Position numbers and translations under genes: made by a program
Notes under the pieces: model-generated
The model's input: the letters and a program-made list of their open reading frames with translations, nothing else
The model's database searches: none
What the model was told of the DNA's origin: nothing
NCBI GenBank assembly: GCA_014237465.1
Contig: JABZFM010000014.1
Location: forward strand, 1-64,000
Direction: 5' to 3'
Source: Desulfobacteraceae bacterium
GTDB taxonomy: Bacteria; Desulfobacterota; Desulfobacteria; Desulfobacterales; Desulfosalsimonadaceae
DNA: 64,000 nucleotides
In this document: piece after piece, positions 35,961-44,320 of the stretch
Layout: the number at the start of each line of letters is the position of its first letter
How positions within the stretch are numbered: position 1 is the first letter of the stretch

Positions 35961-38900
35961 ATGAATATCACTGAATTTGCAATCCGTAACAATCGTCTGA
36001 CCTACTTTCTTGTCCTGCTTTTGGTACTATTCGGCATAAATGCCTATTTCAGCCTTCCCAAAGCTGAAGATCCCGGGTTCACCATCCGTACCGCTGTGGT
36101 GACCGCATACCTGCCCGGAGCCAGTCCCGAACGTGTGGAACAGCTTGTGACCGATAAAGTTGAGCAGGTTATCCAGCAGATGCCGGAACTGGATAATGTT
36201 TCCAGTGACACCCAAACCGGTGTCGCGGTCATTTTTGCCAATTTCAAGCAAAGCTATAAAAATATGCGTCCTATTTTTGATGATTTGCGGCGCAAAGTTG
36301 AAACGGTTAAAAAAGATCTTCCCGAAGGGGTGTCGGGACCATTTGTAAATGATGAGTATGGGGATGTGTTCGGCGTGGTTTATACCTTGACAGGTGATGG
36401 TTTTAACTATGGTGAGCTTAAAACTGTTGCCGATAAAGTCCGGGACGAGTTGTTGCTGCAGAATCAGGTAGCCAAGGTTGAAATCCACGGCGACCAGGAA
36501 GAGGTGGTGTTTGTTGATTACAGCAATGCCCGGCTGCAGGATCTTGGTCTGTCCCCCCAGCAATTGCGTACCGCTTTACAGTCCATCAATATATTAAGCT
36601 CGGGTGGAGATATTTTAATCGGCCGTGAACGGATTACCCTGGAACCAACCGGAAATTTTGAGTCACTTAAGGATATCAGGCGGGCCCTTGTTAATATTCC
36701 GGGCACCTCGGATGTTGTTTACCTTGAAGATATCGCCCATGTTTATCGCAGCTACAAAGACCCCAGGGAGAGTGCAGTGCATTCCATTGGCAGGCCTGCA
36801 CTGGCGATTACAGTTTCCATGAAAGAAGGTGGTAATATCTTAGAACTTGGGAAGACACTCAAGGAGATTATGCCCACCCTTCAGTCCCGTTATCCCCATG
36901 GAATAGAGTTTGAAACCATTGCTTTCCAGCCTAAGATGGTGGACCGGAGTATTGATGATTTTATGAAGAACCTCCTGCAGGCAGTGGCAATTGTATTTAT
37001 TGTCATGCTTGCATTTCTGGGACTGCGTACCGGAGTGGTCGTGGCGGCACTCATCCCTTCGGTAATGGCCATAACCTTTGTAGTCATGCAGTGGTTTGAT
37101 GTGGGCATTAATAAGATGTCCCTGGCCGCTCTGATTATTTCTCTGGGGCTTCTGGTGGACAATGGAATTGTCATGGCCGAAGGAATCCTGGTACGTCTGG
37201 AACGAGGCCAAGATAAAATAGCCGCGGCGGTTGCCACGGGCAAAGAAATGCTTGTTCCCCTGCTGACTTCCTCGCTTACGACCTCGGCTGCCTTTCTCCC
37301 CATTCTGCTGGCACAATCCGCAGTTGGTGAATTTACCGGTGATATTGCCCGGGTGGTGTCCATGGCACTGATTCTTTCCTGGCTGCTGGCCATGACATTG
37401 GTCCCCTTGCTGGCTGTGCACCTTATCAAAGTTAAGCGGAAGACAAAGGACAAAAAAGCGGATTTTTCAGGAATAGGTTATCGTTTTTACAGGATGATCT
37501 TAAGGATCTCCTTACAATTTAAACCCATTTTCCTGATCATTATTGTGGTGTTGTTTATTCTTGGCATCAAGGGTTTGGGACTGGTACCCAAGGCCTTTAT
37601 TCCTTCCTCCACAGCCCCGATTGTAAATGCTAAATTTGACATGCCTGTTGGCACATCCATTGAAACAACGGAAAAGATTGCCTATGACATAGAAAATTTT
37701 CTGCTCGAAAACTGGCTGGTAAACAAAGAGGAGCAAGCTTCCGGCAAGCAAGGTGTCTTGAACTGGATGACCTTTATCGGTGTGGGTGCCCCTCGTTTTG
37801 TCCTGGGATACGACCCCGGATCTCCCAGTGAAAGGCATATTGCCCTGGTTGCAAACACCACTGATTATCGTATGATTCCAGAACTATCCAAATCCGTTGA
37901 AAACTTTACCAAAGAGAAATATCCCGACTTGCAAATCCAGTTGAGAAAGCTGGAAAACGGCCCGCCTGTGGAATACCCAATCCAAATTCGTCTATTGGGC
38001 AAAAACCTGAAAACCCTCTATGGCCTGGCAGATGAAGTGAAAAGCCATTTTTACACCCTTCCCCAGATTGCCTCGGTGAATGATGATTGGGGGCCACAGA
38101 TCAAAAAACTCATGGTCATAGTTGATCAGGAACGGGCCCAACGGGCAGGTGTGACCAGTGAAGATGTAGCAGTCTCCCTGGAGGCCAGTCTCTCAGGTAC
38201 TGATCTGACCTACTATCGGGAAGGCGACAACCTTATTCCAGTTACCCTGCGTTCTGTTGCGGCAGACCGTAATGATCTTGGAAAAATGGAAGGCATCACG
38301 ATTTACTCGTCGGGCACCGGGCTACAGGTGCCGTTTAAACAGGTGGCCGATATTGAAATGGCTTGGCAGCCCGGCCTGATAAAACGTCGGGACCGCCTGC
38401 GTGCCATGATGGTTAACGTGCAGTTGAAACCTGGTATCACAGCCACAGAAGTCAACAATATTCTGCTGCCCTGGTTGGATAAGCAGTCTCAAACATGGCC
38501 TTCCGGCTATCGCTACCAGGAAGGCGGCGAAGCCGAAGCCTCCGGAGACGCAATGACCTCGCTTGTGGCTGGCATGCCCCTTGCCGGTATGCTTATTGTC
38601 CTGCTGCTGGTGGGCCAGTTCAACTCCATACGCAGGCCATTTATAATTTTGTTAACTATTCCCCTGGGGCTGATCGGCATCAGTGCGGGCCTGATCATTG
38701 CCAATTCAATCTTCGGTTTTTTTACTCTCCTGGCACTGGTTTCACTGGCAGGCATCATTATTAACAACGCCATCGTGCTGTTGGATCGGATAAGGATCGA
38801 AATCACTGAAAACGGTCTTTTAGCCAAGCAGGCTATTTACGAGGCCTGCCAGCAGAGGTTACGTCCTATTGTATTAACAACTGCAACCACAGTGGGTGGT

Positions 38901-39050
38901 ATGCTGCCCCTCTGGCTCTCCCATGACCCCATGTTCGAAACCATGGCCGTATCCATTATCTTCGGACTTATGTTTGCAACAATTCTGACTTTGGTATTTG
39001 TGCCGGTTATGTATTCGTTGCTGTTTCGGGTTTCATTCAAAGATGGCTAA
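35961..39050 (+). CDS. RND efflux pump permease (AcrB/HAE1 superfamily)
   Basis: A full-length 1029-residue RND permease with twelve membrane helices and two large periplasmic loops. The N-terminus ITEFAIRNNRLTYFLVLLLV and the motif GASPERVEQLVTDKVEQ are standard. In TM4 the AcrB aspartate pair reads VDNGIV, so the second aspartate is asparagine; in TM10 the AcrB lysine position reads IINNAIVLLD. The proton relay therefore differs from AcrB, as in several other RND subgroups. It starts six bases after the adaptor. Substrate cannot be told. Confidence 0.93.
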   Translation: MNITEFAIRNNRLTYFLVLLLVLFGINAYFSLPKAEDPGFTIRTAVVTAYLPGASPERVEQLVTDKVEQVIQQMPELDNVSSDTQTGVAVIFANFKQSYKNMRPIFDDLRRKVETVKKDLPEGVSGPFVNDEYGDVFGVVYTLTGDGFNYGELKTVADKVRDELLLQNQVAKVEIHGDQEEVVFVDYSNARLQDLGLSPQQLRTALQSINILSSGGDILIGRERITLEPTGNFESLKDIRRALVNIPGTSDVVYLEDIAHVYRSYKDPRESAVHSIGRPALAITVSMKEGGNILELGKTLKEIMPTLQSRYPHGIEFETIAFQPKMVDRSIDDFMKNLLQAVAIVFIVMLAFLGLRTGVVVAALIPSVMAITFVVMQWFDVGINKMSLAALIISLGLLVDNGIVMAEGILVRLERGQDKIAAAVATGKEMLVPLLTSSLTTSAAFLPILLAQSAVGEFTGDIARVVSMALILSWLLAMTLVPLLAVHLIKVKRKTKDKKADFSGIGYRFYRMILRISLQFKPIFLIIIVVLFILGIKGLGLVPKAFIPSSTAPIVNAKFDMPVGTSIETTEKIAYDIENFLLENWLVNKEEQASGKQGVLNWMTFIGVGAPRFVLGYDPGSPSERHIALVANTTDYRMIPELSKSVENFTKEKYPDLQIQLRKLENGPPVEYPIQIRLLGKNLKTLYGLADEVKSHFYTLPQIASVNDDWGPQIKKLMVIVDQERAQRAGVTSEDVAVSLEASLSGTDLTYYREGDNLIPVTLRSVAADRNDLGKMEGITIYSSGTGLQVPFKQVADIEMAWQPGLIKRRDRLRAMMVNVQLKPGITATEVNNILLPWLDKQSQTWPSGYRYQEGGEAEASGDAMTSLVAGMPLAGMLIVLLLVGQFNSIRRPFIILLTIPLGLIGISAGLIIANSIFGFFTLLALVSLAGIIINNAIVLLDRIRIEITENGLLAKQAIYEACQQRLRPIVLTTATTVGGMLPLWLSHDPMFETMAVSIIFGLMFATILTLVFVPVMYSLLFRVSFKDG

Positions 39051-39135
39051 AATTTAGCGAAAGCAAAAAGCCGCGCCACTGATTTTAAACGGTTAAATTC
39101 CTCAAGCAAAATTCGATTAATTGGAGAGTTACAAA

Positions 39136-39369
39136 ATGAAGATTAGTCCTCAGTATGCAGGTATATTAATGAGTTTCCTTATTTCAATTGGAATGAGTTT
39201 TATGATGTCCTTTGCTATGATGGCGGTTAACGTAGGCTTCGTTGTAAATTTCATACCAATGTGGATGAAAGCATGGGGAATTGGTTTCGTCGTAGGGTTT
39301 CCTGCGGCGGCAATCATTGTCCCTTTTGCAAGGAAGGCTGTTTCAAAAATTACGGGTATTCCGATGTGA
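39136..39369 (+). CDS. DUF2798 family small membrane protein
   Basis: A 77-residue protein, MKISPQYAGILMSFLISIGM and so on, with two membrane helices (about 8-32 and 40-65) and a short basic end. The KxxPxYAxxLMSFLISxxMSFxMS start and the WxKAWxIxFxVGFPAAxxIVPxARK second half match the uncharacterised DUF2798 family. TTGGAGAG lies 7-15 bases before the ATG at 39136. It follows the pump gene by 85 bases and could be its last operon member. Confidence 0.75.
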   Translation: MKISPQYAGILMSFLISIGMSFMMSFAMMAVNVGFVVNFIPMWMKAWGIGFVVGFPAAAIIVPFARKAVSKITGIPM

Positions 39370-39507
39370 AATGGGAAACCGGAATTTAACAAAAGAATGG
39401 AGAAAGATTGCAATGGGGCACATTTTTTATAAGGAACTATCTAAAATAAAGGGGGAACTAATTTATTTAATATTCTGTTTCCAACAAAAGAACAATCGGC
39501 TAAAATT

Positions 39508-39609
39508 GCCGAACGCTGAACCTGACCGGGAAAACAATGCGGTTTTTCGTAAAGGTAGGTGCAGGCTCGAAAGTAAAGTGGCCGGCAGGTTAGCTCAAAA
39601 ACGTTAAGT
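39508..39609 (+). other. attC-like integron recombination site upstream of hicA
   Basis: The site ends in GTTAAGT (39603-39609), matching the attC R-prime core GTTRRRY; the opposite end GCCGAAC (39508-39514) is one mismatch from RYYYAAC. GCTGAACCTGACCGG (39515-39529) pairs with CCGGCAGGTTAGC (39582-39594) perfectly if one G and one A are left unpaired, six bases apart. Two such extrahelical bases are a hallmark of attC folds. The segment from L-prime to R-prime, GTTAGCTCAAAAACGTTAAGT minus its last base, resembles classic attC ends. Confidence 0.7.
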
Positions 39610-39653
39610 GCCATCAAATAATCACCCGCCTGACAAATTGAACAATCAACATT

Positions 39654-39671
39654 GCAACTAAAAATAGTTGC
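39654..39671. promoter_or_regulatory. Candidate HicB operator
   Basis: A perfect inverted repeat, GCAACTA and TAGTTGC separated by AAAA, lies 45 bases before the hicA start. HicB antitoxins commonly repress their own promoter, so this is the natural candidate for their binding site. It is not tested, and no clear -35/-10 pair was located around it. Confidence 0.45.
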
Positions 39672-39715
39672 TATTAAATATTTATTCGTTTATACTTCCT
39701 GAAGGAGGGAGGGGT

Positions 39716-39970
39716 ATGAGTCGAAAAGAAAAACTTATTTCACGATTACTGCAGCGACCAAAAGATTTTACATGGGACGAATTAACCAGTTTGCTCAAAC
39801 ATTTAGGCTATCGTGAAGTGAAAAAAGGAAAAACGGGTGGGGCAAGAAGACGATTTGTTCATCCGTCAGCTGCAATTATCACATTACATAAACCTCACCC
39901 TCAAAATGTTCTAAAGCGGTATGCTATAGATCAAGTATTAAATATATTGAGTCAGGAGGATATGCTATGA
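39716..39970 (+). CDS. hicA: HicA toxin (mRNA interferase)
   Basis: The ATG at 39716 gives 84 residues; GGAGGGAGG lies just before it. HicA is a double-stranded-RNA-binding-fold toxin that cleaves mRNA. The pattern is good: DFTWDELTSLLKHLGYREV, then GGARRRFVHP and ITLHKPHPQNVLKRYAI, with the catalytic histidine expected in LHKPHP. It overlaps hicB by four bases (ATGA). The pair sits between two attC-like sites. Confidence 0.92.
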   Translation: MSRKEKLISRLLQRPKDFTWDELTSLLKHLGYREVKKGKTGGARRRFVHPSAAIITLHKPHPQNVLKRYAIDQVLNILSQEDML

Positions 39971-40314
39971 AAGATATGATGCAATATAAGAGATATTATG
40001 GTTCAGTACATTATAGTGATGAAGACCAAGTATTTTTTGGAAAGATTGAATATATTAGAAGTCTTGTGAGCTATGAAGGTACAGACGTAAAAAGTTTAAA
40101 ACAGGCTTTCGAAGAGGCTGTTGAAGATTATTTAGAACTTTGTGAAAGTGAAGATGTTGAACCGGAGCAAGCCTTTAAAGGGAGTTTCAATGTGCGTACA
40201 GGTAGCGATCTTCACCGTAAAGCTACATTATATGCCAGAGAAAAGGGTTTAAATCTTAACAATGTGGTTACAGAAGCACTTAAAAAATATCTATCACATG
40301 CGAATAGCACTTAA
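39967..40314 (+). CDS. hicB: HicB antitoxin
   Basis: A 115-residue antitoxin with an N-terminal RNase-H-like HicB domain (YYGSVHYSDEDQVFFGKIEY, then SLKQAFEEAVEDYLELCES) and a C-terminal ribbon-helix-helix-like DNA-binding part (FNVRTGSDLHRKATLYAREK followed by LNNVVTEALKKYL). It neutralises HicA and probably represses the operon. Its TAA lies inside the first core box of the downstream attC-like site, an arrangement common in integron cassettes. Confidence 0.92.
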   Translation: MKDMMQYKRYYGSVHYSDEDQVFFGKIEYIRSLVSYEGTDVKSLKQAFEEAVEDYLELCESEDVEPEQAFKGSFNVRTGSDLHRKATLYAREKGLNLNNVVTEALKKYLSHANST

Positions 40315-40368
40315 CCTCACACTTCACAGGACGCCAAACAGCCGGCGCCTGTGAGTTTAGCGTTAGGC
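40309..40368 (+). other. attC-like integron recombination site downstream of hicB
   Basis: A 60-bp site with both core boxes in consensus: ACTTAAC (40309-40315, RYYYAAC) and GTTAGGC (40362-40368, GTTRRRY). The arm CTTCACAGGACGCC (40322-40335) pairs with GGCGCCTGTGAG (40344-40355) exactly when one T and one A are left out, again six bases apart. This is the same spacing as in the upstream site. The fold and boxes together make this a convincing attC. Confidence 0.82.
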
Positions 40369-40380
40369 AAAGGAAAAACA

Positions 40381-40461
40381 ATGAATCGCAAAGGTGAAAA
40401 AATTGGGTGGATTGGCGGCTGGCATGGAGGTTTTATATGGCTTGGTGTTCATACAATATAA
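40381..40461 (+). CDS. Short, probably truncated cassette frame
   Basis: A 26-residue frame, MNRKGEKIGWIGGWHGGFIW and six more residues, starts 12 bases after the second attC-like site behind AAAGGAA. The GWIGGWxGGFIW opening reminds me of small membrane proteins seen in cassette arrays, which then continue with more hydrophobic residues; here it stops early. I take it as a broken next cassette. Whether it is translated is unknown. Confidence 0.4.
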   Translation: MNRKGEKIGWIGGWHGGFIWLGVHTI

Positions 40462-40695
40462 CTTGGAATCAATTTGGAATGAGTGCAAAAAATAGTTGCA
40501 TCCGTCTGATATTTTTACAATTAATATATCAAAAATCAGGATTTGTAAAGGGCAGATAGGAGAGGGGGCAGTAAGCAGCTGGGAAACAGTCAACTTTTTT
40601 ACCGGCGGGCTGTTAATTCCTTTGACTGACCTATTATAATGATATCCTTAGATAACCGAGTGAATTAATATATCCTGTCCGGCACTAAAAAAATT

Positions 40696-40902
40696 CTAAT
40701 ATGCCGTCAAATGCGGAATTTGCTGCCACTCTAATCCGAGCAATCCCACTGCTTTCCGGTCCACGGCCAGTGGATCAAATCCGGCGATCAGTTTATTGAC
40801 CGGCGGATCGCAGGTCCGGCCGCCCAAATGATAATCCGCAAGGCCGATGGATGCATCCAGTAGTGTCAGGTCTGCTTTTCTGTATTTGTTCGGACTGAAA
40901 TA
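40696..40902 (-). pseudogene. C-terminal fragment of a DUF362-type protein
   Basis: Sixty-eight residues without a start: ADLTLLDASIGLADYHLGGR, then CDPPVNKLIAGFDPLAVDRK and AVGLLGLEWQQIPHL before a stop. This is the end of the DUF362 domain (iron-sulfur-linked, function unknown), with its LGG...C.PP.N.L.AGFDP.AVD pattern. The upstream part is missing: an in-frame stop at 40903 and then the M16 protease gene. It is a truncated relic. Confidence 0.65.
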
Positions 40903-40935
40903 TCAAAACTTTTAAATTCAACAGAAACCATGCCT

Positions 40936-43935
40936 TCAGTTGCTTTCTTCTTCCTGAAGTACCGGTATTACGGAATCCGAAACCGACTGTTTGGATTCTT
41001 CGGCGCGGGTGTCCGGGGTTATGATGTCTGGGATGATCACAACTGTTGCGGCTTTTGAATTAACCAGGTATTTTCGGGCCAGATCATTAACCTCCTGCTC
41101 GGTGATGGCGGCATAATCTTCCTGGAATGAGCGGCACCAGTCCAGCTGGGCCGGATACCGGCTGGCCCTTTTTAAAACACTGTCCAGCCAGTAGGGGTTG
41201 GTTTTGACCCGTTCTTTAATAGACTCGATAATGGGATTGACTGCCCGGTGTAATTCATCATCCTGAACACCTTTGGCAGCAATATCATCGGTAATGCGGA
41301 CCAGCGCGTCGATGATTTTATCGGTGTCGTCAGGGTTCACTTGGACCACTGTATTTAACAGGCCGTAGTCGTCATATGCCCGGCTTGGGGCATTATAGGC
41401 ATAGGAGGAGTAGCTGGCCCCCATTTCTTCCCGGATCCGGATCCGCATCCGGTCGTTAATGATTTCCGACAGTACGGACAACCGCCTGTTTCGGTGAATA
41501 TCTTTGTAATCACCGGTCAGGTACACCAGGGTGATCAGTCCTTTCGGTATGACGGTCGGTACGGATATGGTTAACGATTCACCGGCCGGAAATACCAGCT
41601 GTCGGTTATCATTGGCGACTGCTTTTTCGGACCTGGTCGGCAGGCTGCCCAGATAGGTGGCGGCCAGGTCAATGACCGATTCCGGGTCAATATCGCCCAC
41701 TATGGAAATTTCCAGCGGCGCGTTAGCCAGTGCCGGGGTGATCCAGCCACGGATATCCTCCAGCGAATTGTTTTTGAAGGTATCAAAGTCCGGGAGCCCG
41801 AATCGGGTGTCGCCGCCGGCTAAAAACCGGGAACCTTTAAAAACCATGCCGCCGTTAATGGAGTGTTTGAGGGATTCATAGTCCTGGGCATACTGGGCAA
41901 GGGACAGGAAATACGCATCCTCCCTGAAGCCCGGATCGTTTATATAGGCATGGTACAATTGAAACAGCAGGGGAATTTCATCGGTGACCGAATTGCCGGT
42001 AAGGGCAAAATGGTCATCGTCCACCTGAAAGGCAACATGGGTGTTTTTGCCGGTAAGCGCCCGTTTCAGTTCATCCCGGCTCAGTCGGCCCAGGCCGCTT
42101 AACTGCACCACTTTCCGGGAAAGTGCCGCAAGGCCGGGATTCTCTTTGGGTTCTCCTTTTTTCCCGTTTCCGAATATCAGCGCAGCCTTGACCTGGTTGG
42201 CCTTAAAGTCCGTGGGTTTTATATATAAATGGACGCCGTTTTCAAATTCCACGTGAATGATCCCCAGATCCGCGATATCATCCCGGCTGATAATTTTGCC
42301 TTTTTGAACCGGTGCCGGCAGGTAGGGAAAGTCAATCAGTTCTTTTTCTTCAGGGGCATCCACCGGAACCGCCATGCTTGCGGTGAATGTGTCAAGTATC
42401 CGGTTTGTCGGCGGTTCAGTGTGATTATTCAGGTCGATGTTTCCCGTGACAAGAACCAGCCGGTTGCCGGTATCCCAATTATTATGGAGTGCTTCGTAAA
42501 GCACTTCCGGGGTAACTGAATCAATGAAAGGCGTCTTTAGTTCCTTTTTCTGGTCCGGGGATTGAAAAACCTTTCCGGCATTCAGGCTGTGCATAATCTG
42601 TCTTGCCAGGTGCCGGCTTTCTCTTGTTGATGAGGCTTTGACTTCCTTATCCAGCTGGGCGGTAAATGCTTTTTTTGCCAGCTCAATTTCAGATTCGGTA
42701 AATCCGTAGGTCAATGCCTTGCGCAGGGTTTGTTCAATGGACGTCAGTGTATCGCCCCAGTTTTCAGGCGCGCAGTCGGCATTGATGTCCGCTCCCTGCA
42801 GATAGTTCAGGTAATTTCCCGAACTGATCATGGCATGGGTAAAGGGCGTATCCGGGTCGTTTAACATTTCAGTCAGCCGCTTATTGACAATATGATTGGC
42901 CATTGCGGATCGGAGTTGAATTTTTTGCTGATTGACAGAGTCCGGCGGGTTAATTTTCTGGGATATTGTTTCAATGGAAATACTGGTATTTCCGGCTTCC
43001 GGTTCAAAGTGGTAAAATGTTTTGGTGCCGGAATGGCTGATGCTGCCGGGGTCGGGGTATTCCGACTCAGTTGCCCGAGGCGACAGGCCGGCGAATTTTT
43101 CCATAATCAAAGGTTCTGCGACCTGGATGTCAAAATCCCCCGCCATGATCAGCATCATTCTTTCCGGCCGGTACCAGGTATCGTAAAAAGATTTGAGCAG
43201 CTGCCGGTCAGCAGCCCGGATCACTTCTTCCGTGCCGATGGGAAGGCGGTCGGAAAGCAGGGCATCCGGAAGTTCAAATTTAAATGTTGCCTCAAACGTA
43301 CGAAAACCGACAGAGTCCCGGGTCCTTTTTTCGGCCAGAATGACCGGCCGTTCATTCTCCACTTCTTCTTCGAGAATCAATGCGCCGGCAGCATAATCTT
43401 TCAAAACCAGAAGCGCGTCAGCTAAATCTTGAGGGTCTCCTTTGGGAAGGTCGATATCATACACAGTTTTGTAGAATCCGGTGTGCGCATTGGCATCCGG
43501 TCCGAATTTCATGCCGATACTCTGGAAATATTTGACCAGCTCCCCGGGCGCGAAGTTTTCGGATCCGTTGAAAAGCAGATGTTCAAGAAAATGGGCCACA
43601 CCGCGTTCATTTTCTTTTTCATGCATGGAGCCTGCCTGAATAAAAAGATGCATGCTGACCCGGTTTTCCGGCCGGCTGTTTTCCATTAAAATATACCTGA
43701 ATCCATTGGGCAGTTCTTTGAAAATAACGTTCGGATCCGGTTTTAAGTCACTGTGCGCATGGGCCCAGTGACCTGTGGGATTAAATATTGCCTCTGAGGG
43801 CGTAATGTCGGGAATTTGCTGTTGTGCTGCCGTGTTGGTATCAGATAATGTGTTTTGGAATAATGTGCTGCAGCCGGCAAATATGATGAGCAGAAATGCA
43901 TAGAAAAATAATTTTTGATAACCGATTCGTTTCAT
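40936..43935 (-). CDS. M16 (pitrilysin) family zinc protease lipoprotein
   Basis: A 999-residue protein with a lipoprotein signal (LLIIFAGC). The N-terminal M16 domain has the inverted zinc motif HFLEH in RGVAHFLEHLLFNGSE, and the distal glutamate lies in the EEEVENERPVILAE stretch. A second M16-type domain near residues 200-400 (FYDTWYRPERMMLIMAGDFD) and a further pair in the C-terminal half lack HxxEH, as usual. It resembles PqqL-like proteases that degrade peptides in the periplasm. Length is about right for a four-domain single-chain member. Confidence 0.93.
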   Translation of the reverse strand: MKRIGYQKLFFYAFLLIIFAGCSTLFQNTLSDTNTAAQQQIPDITPSEAIFNPTGHWAHAHSDLKPDPNVIFKELPNGFRYILMENSRPENRVSMHLFIQAGSMHEKENERGVAHFLEHLLFNGSENFAPGELVKYFQSIGMKFGPDANAHTGFYKTVYDIDLPKGDPQDLADALLVLKDYAAGALILEEEVENERPVILAEKRTRDSVGFRTFEATFKFELPDALLSDRLPIGTEEVIRAADRQLLKSFYDTWYRPERMMLIMAGDFDIQVAEPLIMEKFAGLSPRATESEYPDPGSISHSGTKTFYHFEPEAGNTSISIETISQKINPPDSVNQQKIQLRSAMANHIVNKRLTEMLNDPDTPFTHAMISSGNYLNYLQGADINADCAPENWGDTLTSIEQTLRKALTYGFTESEIELAKKAFTAQLDKEVKASSTRESRHLARQIMHSLNAGKVFQSPDQKKELKTPFIDSVTPEVLYEALHNNWDTGNRLVLVTGNIDLNNHTEPPTNRILDTFTASMAVPVDAPEEKELIDFPYLPAPVQKGKIISRDDIADLGIIHVEFENGVHLYIKPTDFKANQVKAALIFGNGKKGEPKENPGLAALSRKVVQLSGLGRLSRDELKRALTGKNTHVAFQVDDDHFALTGNSVTDEIPLLFQLYHAYINDPGFREDAYFLSLAQYAQDYESLKHSINGGMVFKGSRFLAGGDTRFGLPDFDTFKNNSLEDIRGWITPALANAPLEISIVGDIDPESVIDLAATYLGSLPTRSEKAVANDNRQLVFPAGESLTISVPTVIPKGLITLVYLTGDYKDIHRNRRLSVLSEIINDRMRIRIREEMGASYSSYAYNAPSRAYDDYGLLNTVVQVNPDDTDKIIDALVRITDDIAAKGVQDDELHRAVNPIIESIKERVKTNPYWLDSVLKRASRYPAQLDWCRSFQEDYAAITEQEVNDLARKYLVNSKAATVVIIPDIITPDTRAEESKQSVSDSVIPVLQEEESN

Positions 43936-44320
43936 AATGATTTCGTCCTGCTTGGGTGGTTTTGTGGGTGCATTGTGTTATAGTGCTTAATAAAATATTG
44001 TTTGATCAAATAGTTATGTCGTGTTTAAGCTTTAAACTGTAAAGATATAAGGTGTTTTTTATGGCTGACATTTTCTCCCCTGATCCGAGAACCGAATTTC
44101 GCATTTTCGGGCAACTGTAAACAATAAAATAAATTGGATTTATGAAATGTCAAAATTGAATTAGTATAATGGCGGTAAAAAGTCAATGTGCGTTTGGAGC
44201 AGGATTTTACCTTGATGTTGTTTTGACCCTATGGTAATACCGGCACAACTGGTGACGCACGATTGCGGATACATCCTTGATTTATGATAACTATATAAAA
44301 AATGACTTTTTGGCAGGATA
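43936..44320. other. Intergenic region between the M16 protease and phosphate transporter genes
   Basis: These 385 AT-rich bases separate two divergent genes and must contain both promoters. I see no gene, no convincing sigma70 box pair and no Pho-box tandem repeat, although the right-hand gene is a phosphate transporter. A frame of 19 codons at about 44060-44119 has no supporting features. Confidence 0.5.

Noticed and set aside
39050-39115. A third attC-like site ahead of the DUF2798 gene, suggested by a GTTAAAT box
   Set aside because: There is no matching RYYYAAC box and no stem with two unpaired bases.
39317-39607. A 96-codon + strand frame after the DUF2798 gene
   Set aside because: It overlaps the end of that gene and runs through the attC-like stem; no ribosome binding site and no similarity.
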